Source: DASUFP01 sp036274495
GTDB lineage: Bacteria; Bacteroidota; Bacteroidia; AKYH767-A; OLB10
Assembly (NCBI GenBank): GCA_036274495.1
Contig: DASUFP010000104.1
Coordinates: 1-27,822 of the forward strand
Reading direction: 5' to 3'
Length of the DNA stretch: 27,822 nt
Shown here: piece by piece, positions 1 through 8,280 of the stretch
Position numbering within the stretch: position 1 is the stretch's first letter
Layout: every line of letters begins with the position of its first letter
The notes under the pieces: model-generated
Databases searched by the model: none
The model's input: only the letters and a program-made list of their open reading frames with translations
What the model was told of the DNA's origin: nothing
Position numbers and translations under genes: made by a program

Positions 1-246
1 TGAGTAATAGCCAACGAGCGTATCGAGTTTGGAATAATTGGGTTTTTTAATTTTGAAAATGGTCCACAATGCTAAAAGCGGCGTTAGGACTCCGACAAGA
101 TAAAGAGGGGAGAGAAAAGGGCTTACCGTTTTAAGGTAATAGAAGTTGTCGATCACCGGTCTTAGAATCACGAGGACAATAAACCATTTGACCGAGCTGT
201 GAAGACCCGAATACCATCGTCTCCATTGACGAAAACTCATCAGCAT
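1..246 (-). CDS. Wzy / O-antigen ligase-like polysaccharide polymerase, N-terminal part (cut by window edge)
   Basis: I translated this by hand: the reading frame is open from an ATG at 246 (or a second in-frame ATG at 240) to the window edge, giving 82 codons with no stop. The protein begins with a basic, Trp-rich stretch (MSFRQWRRWYSG) and then two hydrophobic segments, about residues 20-36 and 45-62, separated by an Arg-Pro-Val-Ile-Asp motif. That layout resembles the first two membrane helices of O-antigen ligase/EPS polymerase (PF04932-type) proteins. Such proteins join lipid-linked repeat units at the periplasmic face of the inner membrane. The gene starts 25 bp after the stop of the upstream glycosyltransferase and is probably the next member of the operon. 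The family assignment rests only on the N-terminus and gene context, because the diagnostic periplasmic loop lies outside the window. Confidence 0.6.
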   Translation of the reverse strand, partial: MLMSFRQWRRWYSGLHSSVKWFIVLVILRPVIDNFYYLKTVSPFLSPLYLVGVLTPLLALWTIFKIKKPNYSKLDTLVGYYS

Positions 247-271
247 AACGCTTCAAAATTACGAAATAGGA

Positions 272-1402
272 TCATGCCCCGGTGATAGCCCCTGCAAATC
301 CCTTGGCGCTGGCCTCCGGGGAAGCATGCAGATCGATGTATTCCGCTCCTTTTTTTCCCATTGCAGCTGCCTCAGCAGGATGATCCAGCAGCCAGCTTAT
401 TTTATCGACAGCCTGCTGGTGATTGGAAAAGTCAACTACAAATCCTGTTATCCCCTCCGCAATAAGGTCGCGCGTAGCCCCTGCGTTAGGCGATGACAAC
501 ACACATAGGCCTGCCGCCATGGCCTCATTTAAAACGAGGCCCCATATATCAAAGTTGGTCTGAAAGAGAAAACCGGAAGAAACAGCCATGTATCCGGGTA
601 ACTCTTCTTTTTGAATGAAACCATGGAATTTCACCAGATGATTTATTTTGTTTTCATCACAGTATGCCTCAAGCCGTTTTCGGTCCTCGCCATCACCAAT
701 AATATCCAGCACAAAGTCTTGCCGCTTGTTCCCAAGCATTTGTATGCATGCAAGTAATTCTTCAACTTTTTTACGCTTTACCAGGTAGCCGGTAAAAGTA
801 AGGTGTTTTTTAATGTCGGGTGTAACAGTTTGTCTGATCCGGTTTGTCTCTTTTTTGAAAAAAGTAGTATCAACAGTATTGATTCCAACGGAAATGGTGG
901 AAGCGTCAGCTCCAAGTGTTAACAGATATTCTTTGGCAGCTGATCCGTAAACAATAAATCCGGAAGCCCTTTTGATTAACAGTTTCCGTTGCATTTTTCT
1001 CAGCAGGGAGTCAAATCTGCCCGGGGCCATAATAGCTCCCGACCAGATAAGGTATTTGTATTTTTTGAAAAAGGAACCGGCCCATACCTTTACCGTTGCC
1101 GGAGAAAATCCGTTTGTAATGACCACCTCAGGATTGATTGTATTCAGTACCGTTGATAATCCCTTGTAGTTAAAAGTGGTTTTTTCATTGTCATTACCAA
1201 CCTGAATCGATCGGGATTCAAGATAAACCACTTTGAATTTGATCGATGATTCATCAAGGATAAATTTCCTTCTATCATACCCTTTTCCTCCGAATATAAC
1301 CGTAAGGTCCCACCCTGATTCCGACAATTGGGCCGAAAGCTCATTGAATAGCGGTATCCTGTAAGGATTGGGAATATTGGATATGAGGACTACGTTTTTC
1401 AA
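272..1402 (-). CDS. GT4-family glycosyltransferase, TTG start
   Basis: This 376-aa protein has the GT-B layout of family 4 retaining glycosyltransferases. An N-terminal acceptor domain begins directly with KNVVLISNIPNPYRIPLFNE. The C-terminal nucleotide-sugar domain contains LTFTGYLVKRKKVEEL (about 201-216), DIIGDGEDRKRLE and FDIWGLVLNEAMAAGLCVLS (284-303). In the family's E-x7-E motif the first Glu is Asp285 and the second is Glu293. It probably transfers one sugar to the lipid-linked repeat unit at the cytoplasmic membrane; donor and acceptor cannot be read from the sequence. The start is a TTG at 1402-1400 that overlaps the TGA of the preceding gene by 4 bp (TTGA). No ATG lies nearby upstream in frame, and the domain begins right at this codon, so translational coupling from a rare start is the best reading. 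Confidence 0.9.
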   Translation of the reverse strand: MKNVVLISNIPNPYRIPLFNELSAQLSESGWDLTVIFGGKGYDRRKFILDESSIKFKVVYLESRSIQVGNDNEKTTFNYKGLSTVLNTINPEVVITNGFSPATVKVWAGSFFKKYKYLIWSGAIMAPGRFDSLLRKMQRKLLIKRASGFIVYGSAAKEYLLTLGADASTISVGINTVDTTFFKKETNRIRQTVTPDIKKHLTFTGYLVKRKKVEELLACIQMLGNKRQDFVLDIIGDGEDRKRLEAYCDENKINHLVKFHGFIQKEELPGYMAVSSGFLFQTNFDIWGLVLNEAMAAGLCVLSSPNAGATRDLIAEGITGFVVDFSNHQQAVDKISWLLDHPAEAAAMGKKGAEYIDLHASPEASAKGFAGAITGA

Positions 1403-2502
1403 GATGCTAAAAGGATACTGTATACGGCATTCATCTGCTGTTCCATTTTTTCGACACTGTAGCGTGATGCTATTTCCTTTCGTAATGCTGTTTGTGACGT
1501 ATCTTCGGTATAACGGTGTTGGTAATAGTATTCAAGTCGTAAAGCAAGATCTTTTACATCCTTTACAATATCATCAGGGAGCTCTTTTGATAAAATTTCT
1601 TTCATTCCTCCGCCATCATTAAAAATAATAGTCGGCTTTCCCAATGACAATGTTTCTATTGCGACCAATCCGAAAGGTTCATTGTTGGAGGGAAACACAC
1701 ACACGTTCATGGCTGACTGACAGTTGCTGACATCCGGTCTGTATCCCGTAAATTCAGTTTTATCTGAAAGGTTCAAATCCTTTACCTGTTGTTCAAGTGC
1801 TGCTCTGAGCACACCATCACCAACAAGCATAAGTTTTACATCCGACTTATCCTGTGCAAACAAGCCAAAGGCCGAAATGAGTCTGTCGATGCGTTTAAAG
1901 CCCGCAAAACGGGAAGATGTTCCGACAACAAACAGGTTGGGGGAGCCTGTTATTTGAGATGTAAAATCTGCAGGTGGTAAAGGTATTCCGTTGTACACTA
2001 TGGTGGAGGGTACGTTGTCAAGCCCGTAACGTTTAATTGCAGTTGACTTGGTGAATTCCGAATTAAATGTGATATGGTTAATAAAGTGATTAAAAAACAG
2101 TTTCCTCAGGTATTGATTAATATGATCGTTCAACCGCATCTTTCTGCCAAAATTGAAGTTGCCGTGAATGGTATAGAGAATGGGTTTACCTGATTTTACC
2201 GCAGCAAAACAAACCAGAGGATTAAACGTATGCAGGTGTATAAGGTCGTATTGCTGCATAACCGATTTTAAGTTTTTATACAAACGGGGAGAGAGAGCGG
2301 AGCCGCTTTTAAATCCACCGAACAAATAACTGATACCCGATTTTTCTATCTTTTCAATAAAGGATCCTTTCTTTGCGCCAATCAATAAAGTAGGATCGCA
2401 GTTGCCGGAAGCCTTCTGCGCTTTACACAAGTCAATTACAACTTTTTCTATTCCGCCAAAGCTGGCCGACCAGATGAAGTGTATGACTTTCATTTTTTTC
2501 AT
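1399..2502 (-). CDS. GT4-family glycosyltransferase
   Basis: This is a second GT-B glycosyltransferase, 367 aa from the ATG at 2502. The N-terminus has VIHFIWSASFGGIEKVVIDL, typical of family 4 enzymes that act on lipid-linked acceptors. Later come VGTSSRFAGFKRIDRLISAF, LMLVGDGVLR and NNEPFGLVAIETLSLGKP, which holds an intact E-x7-E motif, followed by a GGGMKEI loop. The frame is open to 2532, but that start would overlap the preceding methyltransferase by 29 bp. ATG 2502 lies one base beyond the methyltransferase stop and sits just before the first beta strand, so I prefer it; ATG 2493 is also possible. The role is addition of a sugar to the growing repeat unit. The specific linkage is unknown. 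Confidence 0.9.
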   Translation of the reverse strand: MKKMKVIHFIWSASFGGIEKVVIDLCKAQKASGNCDPTLLIGAKKGSFIEKIEKSGISYLFGGFKSGSALSPRLYKNLKSVMQQYDLIHLHTFNPLVCFAAVKSGKPILYTIHGNFNFGRKMRLNDHINQYLRKLFFNHFINHITFNSEFTKSTAIKRYGLDNVPSTIVYNGIPLPPADFTSQITGSPNLFVVGTSSRFAGFKRIDRLISAFGLFAQDKSDVKLMLVGDGVLRAALEQQVKDLNLSDKTEFTGYRPDVSNCQSAMNVCVFPSNNEPFGLVAIETLSLGKPTIIFNDGGGMKEILSKELPDDIVKDVKDLALRLEYYYQHRYTEDTSQTALRKEIASRYSVEKMEQQMNAVYSILLAS

Positions 2503-2503
2503 C

Positions 2504-3223
2504 TTACGAGCCTTTAACGGCGGTATAACCATAACCTCTGCAGGCAGAGCTGAGGTATTTTTTTAATCTTTTTAATACCGGTGCCTTGAAGTACCAGAGA
2601 TAGATGTACTGCGGCAATGCGATAAAGAAAAAGATAAATGGATTGTAAACAGAATAGAGGAAACGCATTCCCGTTTTGTTGGAAAGTATTCGCCACGCTT
2701 TTAAATGAAGTTGAATGGCAAAGGCAATGATAACACCAAAGTATTCTCCAAAGGAGGTGATCAACACATCCCGCATGCCTGCCGACTCGAGCAAATGTTT
2801 GATACCGTATTTGGTGTAACGAAAAAAGTCAAAGGGTTCTTCGTGCAGCGGTACCATAAATGGTGTTGTCATAATGAGTTTTCCTCCCGGTTTCAAAACA
2901 CGATGGATTTCAGAAATAAATCGGACAGGTTCAGGAACATGTTCCATCACTTCGGTACAAAAAACCGTGTCAAAAGTATTTGCTTCAAACGGAATGGTTT
3001 TGCCGTCGTAAACAATGTCTGCGGTTTTAGTCCCGTGAGGTGAAGCAGCCACATCAATACCTATGGATTTGTCGGTATACTTTGAGTACAAATCGTAAAA
3101 GGGTTTAACCCCGCACCCGAGGTCAAGCAGGTAACCGGTGTGGTTGTTTTCGTGAAATGACTTTTCAATAAAATCCTTTCGTAAAGTATCGGCAATGATT
3201 GCTCCCAGGTTACGGATGGCCAT
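2504..3223 (-). CDS. Class I SAM-dependent methyltransferase (Methyltransf_11 type)
   Basis: This 239-aa protein shows a clear Rossmann methyltransferase core. Motif I is YLLDLGCGVKPFYDLY (31-46), the acidic strand-2 residue is in SIGIDVAA, motif II is DTVFCTEVMEHVPEP, and a post-II segment reads IHRVLKPGGKLIMTTPF. The C-terminal third is strongly hydrophobic and aromatic (YNPFIFFFIALPQYIYLWYF) and ends in a basic tail. It may bind the membrane, where lipid-linked sugars would be the substrate. The start ATG at 3223 is 2 bp from the preceding stop. In this operon it probably O-methylates a sugar of the repeat unit, though a role in making a modified nucleotide sugar cannot be excluded. Confidence 0.85.
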   Translation of the reverse strand: MAIRNLGAIIADTLRKDFIEKSFHENNHTGYLLDLGCGVKPFYDLYSKYTDKSIGIDVAASPHGTKTADIVYDGKTIPFEANTFDTVFCTEVMEHVPEPVRFISEIHRVLKPGGKLIMTTPFMVPLHEEPFDFFRYTKYGIKHLLESAGMRDVLITSFGEYFGVIIAFAIQLHLKAWRILSNKTGMRFLYSVYNPFIFFFIALPQYIYLWYFKAPVLKRLKKYLSSACRGYGYTAVKGS

Positions 3224-3225
3224 TA

Positions 3226-4206
3226 TCAGTTAGGTTTAAAAAGATGAAGTCCGTAAGCTGTTGGTAAAAAGGCAGGAAAGTTTTTGGCATTTAACGACTC
3301 CGCCGTTCTGAATAGCGTAAATCTCTTTTCAACTGCAGTTGGAATATTGGTATGGGTTAATGGCATAACCAATTCCATATGGCTGATCCGGTTATGAATG
3401 CTTCGCAGTTTCTTGATGCGTGAATTTAAGAGCCCCGGGATTTTGAAGCCATGTGTTTTCACTTCAACCTTGCTGCCGTTATGCAGCGTCATATTTTTAG
3501 CCACTTCCTTGTTTACCGTGGAATCAATATAAAACCTGTTAATAGTAATCTGTTCCTGCAGCAATTGCTGCAAATGTAGTTTATACGGCTCAATCGTCTC
3601 CGAAAGAGCCTGCAGGGATGACGCATTGGTAAACCAGTTGGAACGGATTTCCAGCATTTTCTGCAATAGTGAATACAGCGGGCCGCTTGTTACACCAAGT
3701 AAATTCAGGTCAAGCAGAAGGGCTTTTGCGTGCAAAAGCAGACCCCGGACTTTTATAACACCTGCATTTGTATTCGAACAAATGCTGAGGAATGCTTTGG
3801 CAAGGTATTCGAGTGCTACCTGTTTTTCAAGCTCCGGGACTTGGTCAGGAGGCAATGTAAACGACAGCATCCCTACATCAGTGCCATAAATCAATTCGTA
3901 TTTACCAAAAAACGTAAAAGGTTCCATCTGTACGGCGAGTTTCTCGGAAGTACCAAAAAGATTGTGGGTAAAAAGGTACCTGTCTGTTCTGGTTAATCCT
4001 TTTACCGGGTTATCATGATAGCTTGAACCCTCATGAAATACCACATAGAGATCGATATCGGAAATTCCGGGAGATGAAACACCTCCTATACGGTAAATGG
4101 CTTTGATTTCGGGCTGTGCTGATAAATGGAGTACCATTTTTTGAATGGCCTCCTGATAGGCCTGAATTCCTTGTAACTCAGGCATATCAATAAACCGGTA
4201 CGTCAT
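3226..4206 (-). CDS. Nucleotidyltransferase-fold protein of unknown function (second of pair)
   Basis: I do not recognise this 326-aa family. Near the N-terminus, residues 38-56 read IYRIGGVSSPGISDIDLYV. This matches the signature of the polymerase-beta/minimal nucleotidyltransferase fold: a Gly-Gly turn at 41-42, then Asp-x-Asp metal-ligand residues at 50 and 52 on a beta strand. The remaining two thirds appear mainly helical (for example RGLLLHAKALLLDLNLLG) with a basic C-terminal end. There is no signal peptide or membrane helix. Its start ATG overlaps the stop of the neighbouring gene by 4 bp. That neighbour has the same plan (GS...SDFD near residue 100, then a helical half), so the two are probably distant paralogues made together. 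It could transfer a nucleotidyl or other phospho group to a polysaccharide precursor, but no substrate can be assigned. Confidence 0.7.
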   Translation of the reverse strand: MTYRFIDMPELQGIQAYQEAIQKMVLHLSAQPEIKAIYRIGGVSSPGISDIDLYVVFHEGSSYHDNPVKGLTRTDRYLFTHNLFGTSEKLAVQMEPFTFFGKYELIYGTDVGMLSFTLPPDQVPELEKQVALEYLAKAFLSICSNTNAGVIKVRGLLLHAKALLLDLNLLGVTSGPLYSLLQKMLEIRSNWFTNASSLQALSETIEPYKLHLQQLLQEQITINRFYIDSTVNKEVAKNMTLHNGSKVEVKTHGFKIPGLLNSRIKKLRSIHNRISHMELVMPLTHTNIPTAVEKRFTLFRTAESLNAKNFPAFLPTAYGLHLFKPN

Positions 4207-5207
4207 ACGCTTCTTTCGATAAACAGCTTTGCAAGAATACGCATTCTGTCCGTAAAAGCAGCATCCATTGTATTAAGTATCGTATCAGGTATGGATCCGG
4301 CATTTCTCGCCTGAATTTTTTTGAGTAGGGGAGTCACACAAACCGGTACCTCATTCAGGGTCCATGAGGGATGGTAATTCCACCCTGAACGAATTCCGGA
4401 GACCTCATCCATAATACTCCATTCATGTTCCTGGAAATCGCACTTAGCCTGTTCGAAGCTGTATTTTTTGAACACTCCCTGGCCGGTTTTGCATTCCAGA
4501 TAGAGGGAGGGGAGCAACATAAATTCGCTCAGCATCCCTTTTAGTGTATACATGTTTTGCATACCCTTACCCGAGTCCAGTTTGCCGATTACGGAGTGAG
4601 CCAGTCGCTTTAGCTGCCCCGAAAAGCCCGCCTGAGCAGGTGCAGTATTTATTTTTAATGAGGTGCCCTGTTCCAGTAATGAGGCCGCGTGATCGAACAA
4701 TACTGTAGGGAAGTAGGAGTTGGGGAAATCGGATAAATCGCTTTCAGTCAATATAAACCATCCGTGATGCTGAAGCGGATCAAATTGTATCATAAGCGAA
4801 TACGTTTTACTGATGTGTTCAGCAACATTTTTAAGCTGAACGGGATCTTTAAACAGCTCATTTTTGAGAATCAGTAATCCGTCGAAATCGCTATAGCCGA
4901 TGTTTTCATCTGTTGCCAGACTCCCGTGCACATATGCACCCACTAAAAATGGTGAAACAGTTTGTTTCAGGTAATCCGAGATATCGGTTACCGCCTTTAC
5001 CGAACCTTTATAATGCGGAATAGAGTAACTCAGCGCATTTCCTGTCGAGGGATGAGGATGTGAGTTGTTAAAGACGGTAATGGCCCTGGAGGCATTCCTT
5101 TTAAATAGTAGGGATGGCGATAACCCTCCGACAATAAGATCGTGGCGATTGAATTGACCGGTGTTGAAATACCTGGCAAGTATTGCCTGATTAGCGGTAC
5201 GGGCCAT
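4203..5207 (-). CDS. Nucleotidyltransferase-fold protein of unknown function (first of pair)
   Basis: This is a 334-aa cytoplasmic-looking protein. Residues 90-114 contain a nucleotidyltransferase-fold signature: AYVHGSLATDENIGYSDFDG, with Gly95-Ser96 followed by Asp107-x-Asp109 on a hydrophobic strand. A later strand, LMIQFDPLQHHG (138-149), may supply a third acidic residue (Asp143). An N-terminal extension of about 80 residues precedes the core, and the C-terminal half is helical. The segment LKGMLSEFMLLPSLYLEC resembles in placement the helical segment of the next gene product. A 79-bp gap separates it from the upstream sulfotransferase, and a 4-bp overlap joins it to the next gene. Function is unknown; the location between sulfotransferases and glycosyltransferases suggests modification or activation of a polymer building block. 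Confidence 0.7.
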   Translation of the reverse strand: MARTANQAILARYFNTGQFNRHDLIVGGLSPSLLFKRNASRAITVFNNSHPHPSTGNALSYSIPHYKGSVKAVTDISDYLKQTVSPFLVGAYVHGSLATDENIGYSDFDGLLILKNELFKDPVQLKNVAEHISKTYSLMIQFDPLQHHGWFILTESDLSDFPNSYFPTVLFDHAASLLEQGTSLKINTAPAQAGFSGQLKRLAHSVIGKLDSGKGMQNMYTLKGMLSEFMLLPSLYLECKTGQGVFKKYSFEQAKCDFQEHEWSIMDEVSGIRSGWNYHPSWTLNEVPVCVTPLLKKIQARNAGSIPDTILNTMDAAFTDRMRILAKLFIERSV

Positions 5208-5286
5208 AGAAAAACTGACTGCAAGTGATGATCAGGGTGCAATTTAGCAAAGAAATTGCGTTTGGGGCCGGTCAGTTCCCCATAAT

Positions 5287-6042
5287 TCAGTCAGCTGAAT
5301 AGCCAACAAGCTCCATGACAGGCCCGCAAACTTCAAAAAATACAGATTTCTGTTGGTTTGTCCAGTTTTTAAACTCGGGCAGTTGATCCTCAACAAACGT
5401 TTTACCTCTGAGCCGCGCATAAATGTAACGGTACCAGCGGGGCATAGTCCGGTTCACCTTTTGTGAACTGATTTTTAACCACTGTTCCTTGTTCATTTGT
5501 ATTCCGGCAACATCCAGAACAGATTGTTTGCAGTAGTCAAAGTCGGTGATTATTTTTTCAAAGTGTATTAACGGAATTCCCAGATCATAAAGTTGTTTGG
5601 TTGTCCTTGCCCAGTTCCAGCAAACCTGATAAAACTTATCGTTATCGAGCCAGTTACCTATTTCGTTCCTGGCTTTTGGTATCAGATGAACGTTTGCATC
5701 GTTGCGGCGTATGTAAAGCGACCTGACAACCTTCCGCGGATCCCGTACAAGGTGGAGAACCGTCGCCGGTTCAAAAACGGTATATAAATCAGGAACGCAG
5801 TTCTGTAATCTTCCGTTAACATCTATAAATGTTTTTTCTGTAATAGTTGATTCAATATGGTGCATTACTCGTTTCAGATATTCCTGATTGTAATCGCCGC
5901 CAAGGTACCAGCTCAACAGCCAGAATTCACGGTTGCCAATGTATTCGTGACCTGCGTAAATGTCTTCGTGCCCCGATAGCAGATCCGTAAGAAAAGATGT
6001 GCCCGATCGCCCATGTCCGGTTATGAAAATATATTTTTTCAT
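5287..6042 (-). CDS. PAPS-dependent sulfotransferase
   Basis: This 251-aa protein has both sulfate-donor binding motifs of the sulfotransferase superfamily. The 5'-phosphosulfate loop is TGHGRSGTSFLTDLLSGH (8-25). The 3'-phosphate motif is HLVRDPRKVVRSLYIRR (97-113), with Arg100 and Ser108. The family moves a sulfuryl group from PAPS to a hydroxyl or amine. In this operon the acceptor is presumably a sugar of the exopolysaccharide or its lipid-linked precursor. It is preceded by 20 bp and a second, only distantly similar sulfotransferase, so two different positions may be sulfated. There is no transmembrane helix or signal peptide, which fits action in the cytoplasm where PAPS is available. 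Confidence 0.88.
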   Translation of the reverse strand: MKKYIFITGHGRSGTSFLTDLLSGHEDIYAGHEYIGNREFWLLSWYLGGDYNQEYLKRVMHHIESTITEKTFIDVNGRLQNCVPDLYTVFEPATVLHLVRDPRKVVRSLYIRRNDANVHLIPKARNEIGNWLDNDKFYQVCWNWARTTKQLYDLGIPLIHFEKIITDFDYCKQSVLDVAGIQMNKEQWLKISSQKVNRTMPRWYRYIYARLRGKTFVEDQLPEFKNWTNQQKSVFFEVCGPVMELVGYSAD

Positions 6043-6062
6043 TCAGCAGGCAATATTACGCA

Positions 6063-6908
6063 TTAGTCCCAATGAAACCTTGTTCCGAGCATCTTAAACA
6101 ACGTTTCATTATGGGGCCGGTAAAAGTCCTGTAATTTTTTTCGCAGTTCAGGTGAAATAGGGGCATAGTCACCGCCGGAATTGAAGGCTTTGAACTGTTC
6201 CGGTGACCAGTCATTTAACCCGATAAAACGTACTACTGAAGAAAATACCTTATCGGGTTCCTCATAAAATTGTTCGCTGCTGTTAATCAGCAATTGTTCC
6301 CTGGGAAATATATCAAACCATGGTTCCAGTTCTTTGTGATAAATGCCCCTGTTGATATAGGAAAAGTGATGGTGGTTATAACTGTAATAGCAGGGGTCCT
6401 GAATGAGTTTGTCGCGTTCGCCAGCTATACGGCTCTCTTCCAGCTCAAGTGCTTTTTCAAGAGATTGGGTTTCAATACCCAGCCGTACCATGTGCTGATA
6501 GTTCGACAGTGCTCTGTCGATCGGATTTCTCAGAAGTGCAATCAGTTTCACGTCCGGAACCAGTTTTTTGATGCGTGCCGGCACAAGCGGATGAGAAATA
6601 TAATAGGGAGAAGCTTCACCTGTGATGCAAAGCCTGCCATTTTTATTGAGCTGCTGTTTAAGGGGAAAGTGCATCCGGTACCAGTTATCTCCTTTCCGGT
6701 AGTTTCTGTCGAAATAATGTATTTCCTTTTTGATGGGCGGCAGTACATCCGGATGAGCAGCCAGATAATTGAATAATGAAGTTGTTCCGCCTTTTGCCGC
6801 ACCGAAAATGATAAAATCAGGTAAAGCCCTTTTGTTGCTGTTCAGAGAACGGAGAAACCAGGTAGCTCTGTTTTGTATAATCTTCGACAGCTTAGTCTTC
6901 TTCCGCAT
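6063..6908 (-). CDS. PAPS-dependent sulfotransferase, heparan-sulfate-sulfotransferase type
   Basis: From ATG 6908 this is 281 aa. The 5'-phosphosulfate loop is IIFGAAKGGTTSLFNYLAAH (33-52). It is followed by KKEIHYFDRNYRKGDNWYR, the Lys-Glu...Phe block characteristic of the heparan sulfate N-/3-O-sulfotransferase branch. The 3'-phosphate motif is ALLRNPIDRALSNYQH (124-139). The C-terminal NSSEQFYEEPDKVFSSVVRF and FNSGGDYAPIS blocks also fit this branch. The frame is open to a TTG at 6971, but that would overlap the flippase gene by 80 bp. ATG 6908 overlaps it by only 17 bp and precedes the conserved core by a normal distance; ATG 6932 is an alternative. It probably sulfates a sugar of the cluster's polysaccharide. 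Confidence 0.9.
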   Translation of the reverse strand: MRKKTKLSKIIQNRATWFLRSLNSNKRALPDFIIFGAAKGGTTSLFNYLAAHPDVLPPIKKEIHYFDRNYRKGDNWYRMHFPLKQQLNKNGRLCITGEASPYYISHPLVPARIKKLVPDVKLIALLRNPIDRALSNYQHMVRLGIETQSLEKALELEESRIAGERDKLIQDPCYYSYNHHHFSYINRGIYHKELEPWFDIFPREQLLINSSEQFYEEPDKVFSSVVRFIGLNDWSPEQFKAFNSGGDYAPISPELRKKLQDFYRPHNETLFKMLGTRFHWD

Positions 6909-8259
6909 GATCAGCTGGTTTGTTTGATGCATGTTGAAATAGGGATTCGGACCGGAGTTTTTTGATGGCAAAATAGAGGAACATGGCAGGCATCACCAAA
7001 TTCATTGCAATAATAGCAAAAGCCATCCCTTCAGCCCCATACCTCGGTACCAGAAACAATGCGGCTCCTAATCCAATCACAATGCCGGTTGCATAGGTAA
7101 GTAAACGCATTCCCAGAAGATCAATGGCCTGTAAAAGCGGTTGAATCCAGAAAAACACTGCATTTATCAAAGCTGCAGCAGTGAGAATTGAAAAAACAGG
7201 GCCCGCGGCGGCATATTCGGCACCAAAAACCACTTTCATTATCCAGTCGCCCAAACTAAACGCTATAACCAGAAACAGCGCCGAAGGTATTGCCGCCAGC
7301 GCGGTAAGCCGGAACAGCATATTGCTTATTTCTTTAATCTTGTTTTCGTCCCGCAACTTACACAGCTGCGGATAAATGGATGTAACAAGCGGATCGGTAA
7401 GCGTAAGCAGTGAATAAGCGAGCTTTTTACCGACAGCGTAATAGGCTGCCTGCACAGGACTGGAGGTAAAAACACCCAGAATTAAAACATCGCCGGTGTT
7501 TATAAGCGACTGTAATGTTTTGGTAATGGAGTTGGTGATGACAAATTTCCGGATTTCAGAAAATTGGTCTTTTATTAATTTAATACCCGCTCCCGCACTC
7601 GATCTGAGTTGGGGACCCAGTTCCCTGAAACCTGCAATGTTTGGCACCACGCCGTTAATAAACCGTGAAACAATGATGGCAATCATAAATACCGATAGAT
7701 TACCCGGGTAAAAGAACAGCGCAGAAACAATGAGTGCGAATTCTGCAATGTCCATTATCATCTGAATGATGGCATTCGTTTTAAAACGAAAAAATAACCT
7801 TAACGCACCACGGCTTACCTGGTTAAAAAAGATGGATGAGGCTGCAACAGTGTACAACAGCACAAACCAGGTTAGTCCCGGTTGCTTGATAAATGAATCA
7901 TACTTGAGTGCCGTGAGTACGGCAACGGCTATAAATGCAACGGCAGATGCAATTGCCGACGATATAAGGCTTAGTTTAAGTATGGATACGACTTTGTCGT
8001 TTCGGCCGGCCGAAAGATATTGTGACCCGAAGCGGATAACAGCAGCCCCCAGATTTAAATTGAATATCTCCTGAACAGTAGCAATAAATGCAACTGCCAC
8101 CGTATAAATGCCGAACAGTTCAGCGCCAAGTCCCCTTGCAATTACAATGCCTCTCAGGAACGCGAGCCCTGTGCTGAACAGGTTGGAAAAAAATACCCAG
8201 GAACTGTTTTTTAGGAGTACTTTACTCTGAGTGTCGAGTCTTTTTTTGAAAAAATGCAT
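6892..8259 (-). CDS. wzx: Wzx-type polysaccharide flippase (MOP superfamily)
   Basis: This 455-aa polytopic membrane protein has about 12 to 14 hydrophobic segments. Its N-terminus, LLKNSSWVFFSNLFSTGLAF then LRGIVIARGLGAELFGIYTV, is the usual start of Wzx/polysaccharide transporter (PF01943/PF13440) proteins. These carry undecaprenyl-pyrophosphate-linked repeat units across the inner membrane. The length is normal for the family. The gene starts 21 bp after the tyrosine kinase gene and overlaps the downstream sulfotransferase start by 17 bp. Together with the Wza-like, Wzc and Wzy-like products it defines a Wzx/Wzy-dependent route rather than an ABC-transporter route. The flippase class is certain at superfamily level; the transported unit is unknown. 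Confidence 0.9.
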   Translation of the reverse strand: MHFFKKRLDTQSKVLLKNSSWVFFSNLFSTGLAFLRGIVIARGLGAELFGIYTVAVAFIATVQEIFNLNLGAAVIRFGSQYLSAGRNDKVVSILKLSLISSAIASAVAFIAVAVLTALKYDSFIKQPGLTWFVLLYTVAASSIFFNQVSRGALRLFFRFKTNAIIQMIMDIAEFALIVSALFFYPGNLSVFMIAIIVSRFINGVVPNIAGFRELGPQLRSSAGAGIKLIKDQFSEIRKFVITNSITKTLQSLINTGDVLILGVFTSSPVQAAYYAVGKKLAYSLLTLTDPLVTSIYPQLCKLRDENKIKEISNMLFRLTALAAIPSALFLVIAFSLGDWIMKVVFGAEYAAAGPVFSILTAAALINAVFFWIQPLLQAIDLLGMRLLTYATGIVIGLGAALFLVPRYGAEGMAFAIIAMNLVMPAMFLYFAIKKLRSESLFQHASNKPADHAEED

Positions 8260-8280
8260 CTACGCGGCGGGCAGTGCCTG

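Noticed and set aside
6909..6971. TTG-initiated extension of the second sulfotransferase
   Set aside because: It would overlap the flippase gene by 80 bp; ATG 6908 or 6932 explains the protein better.
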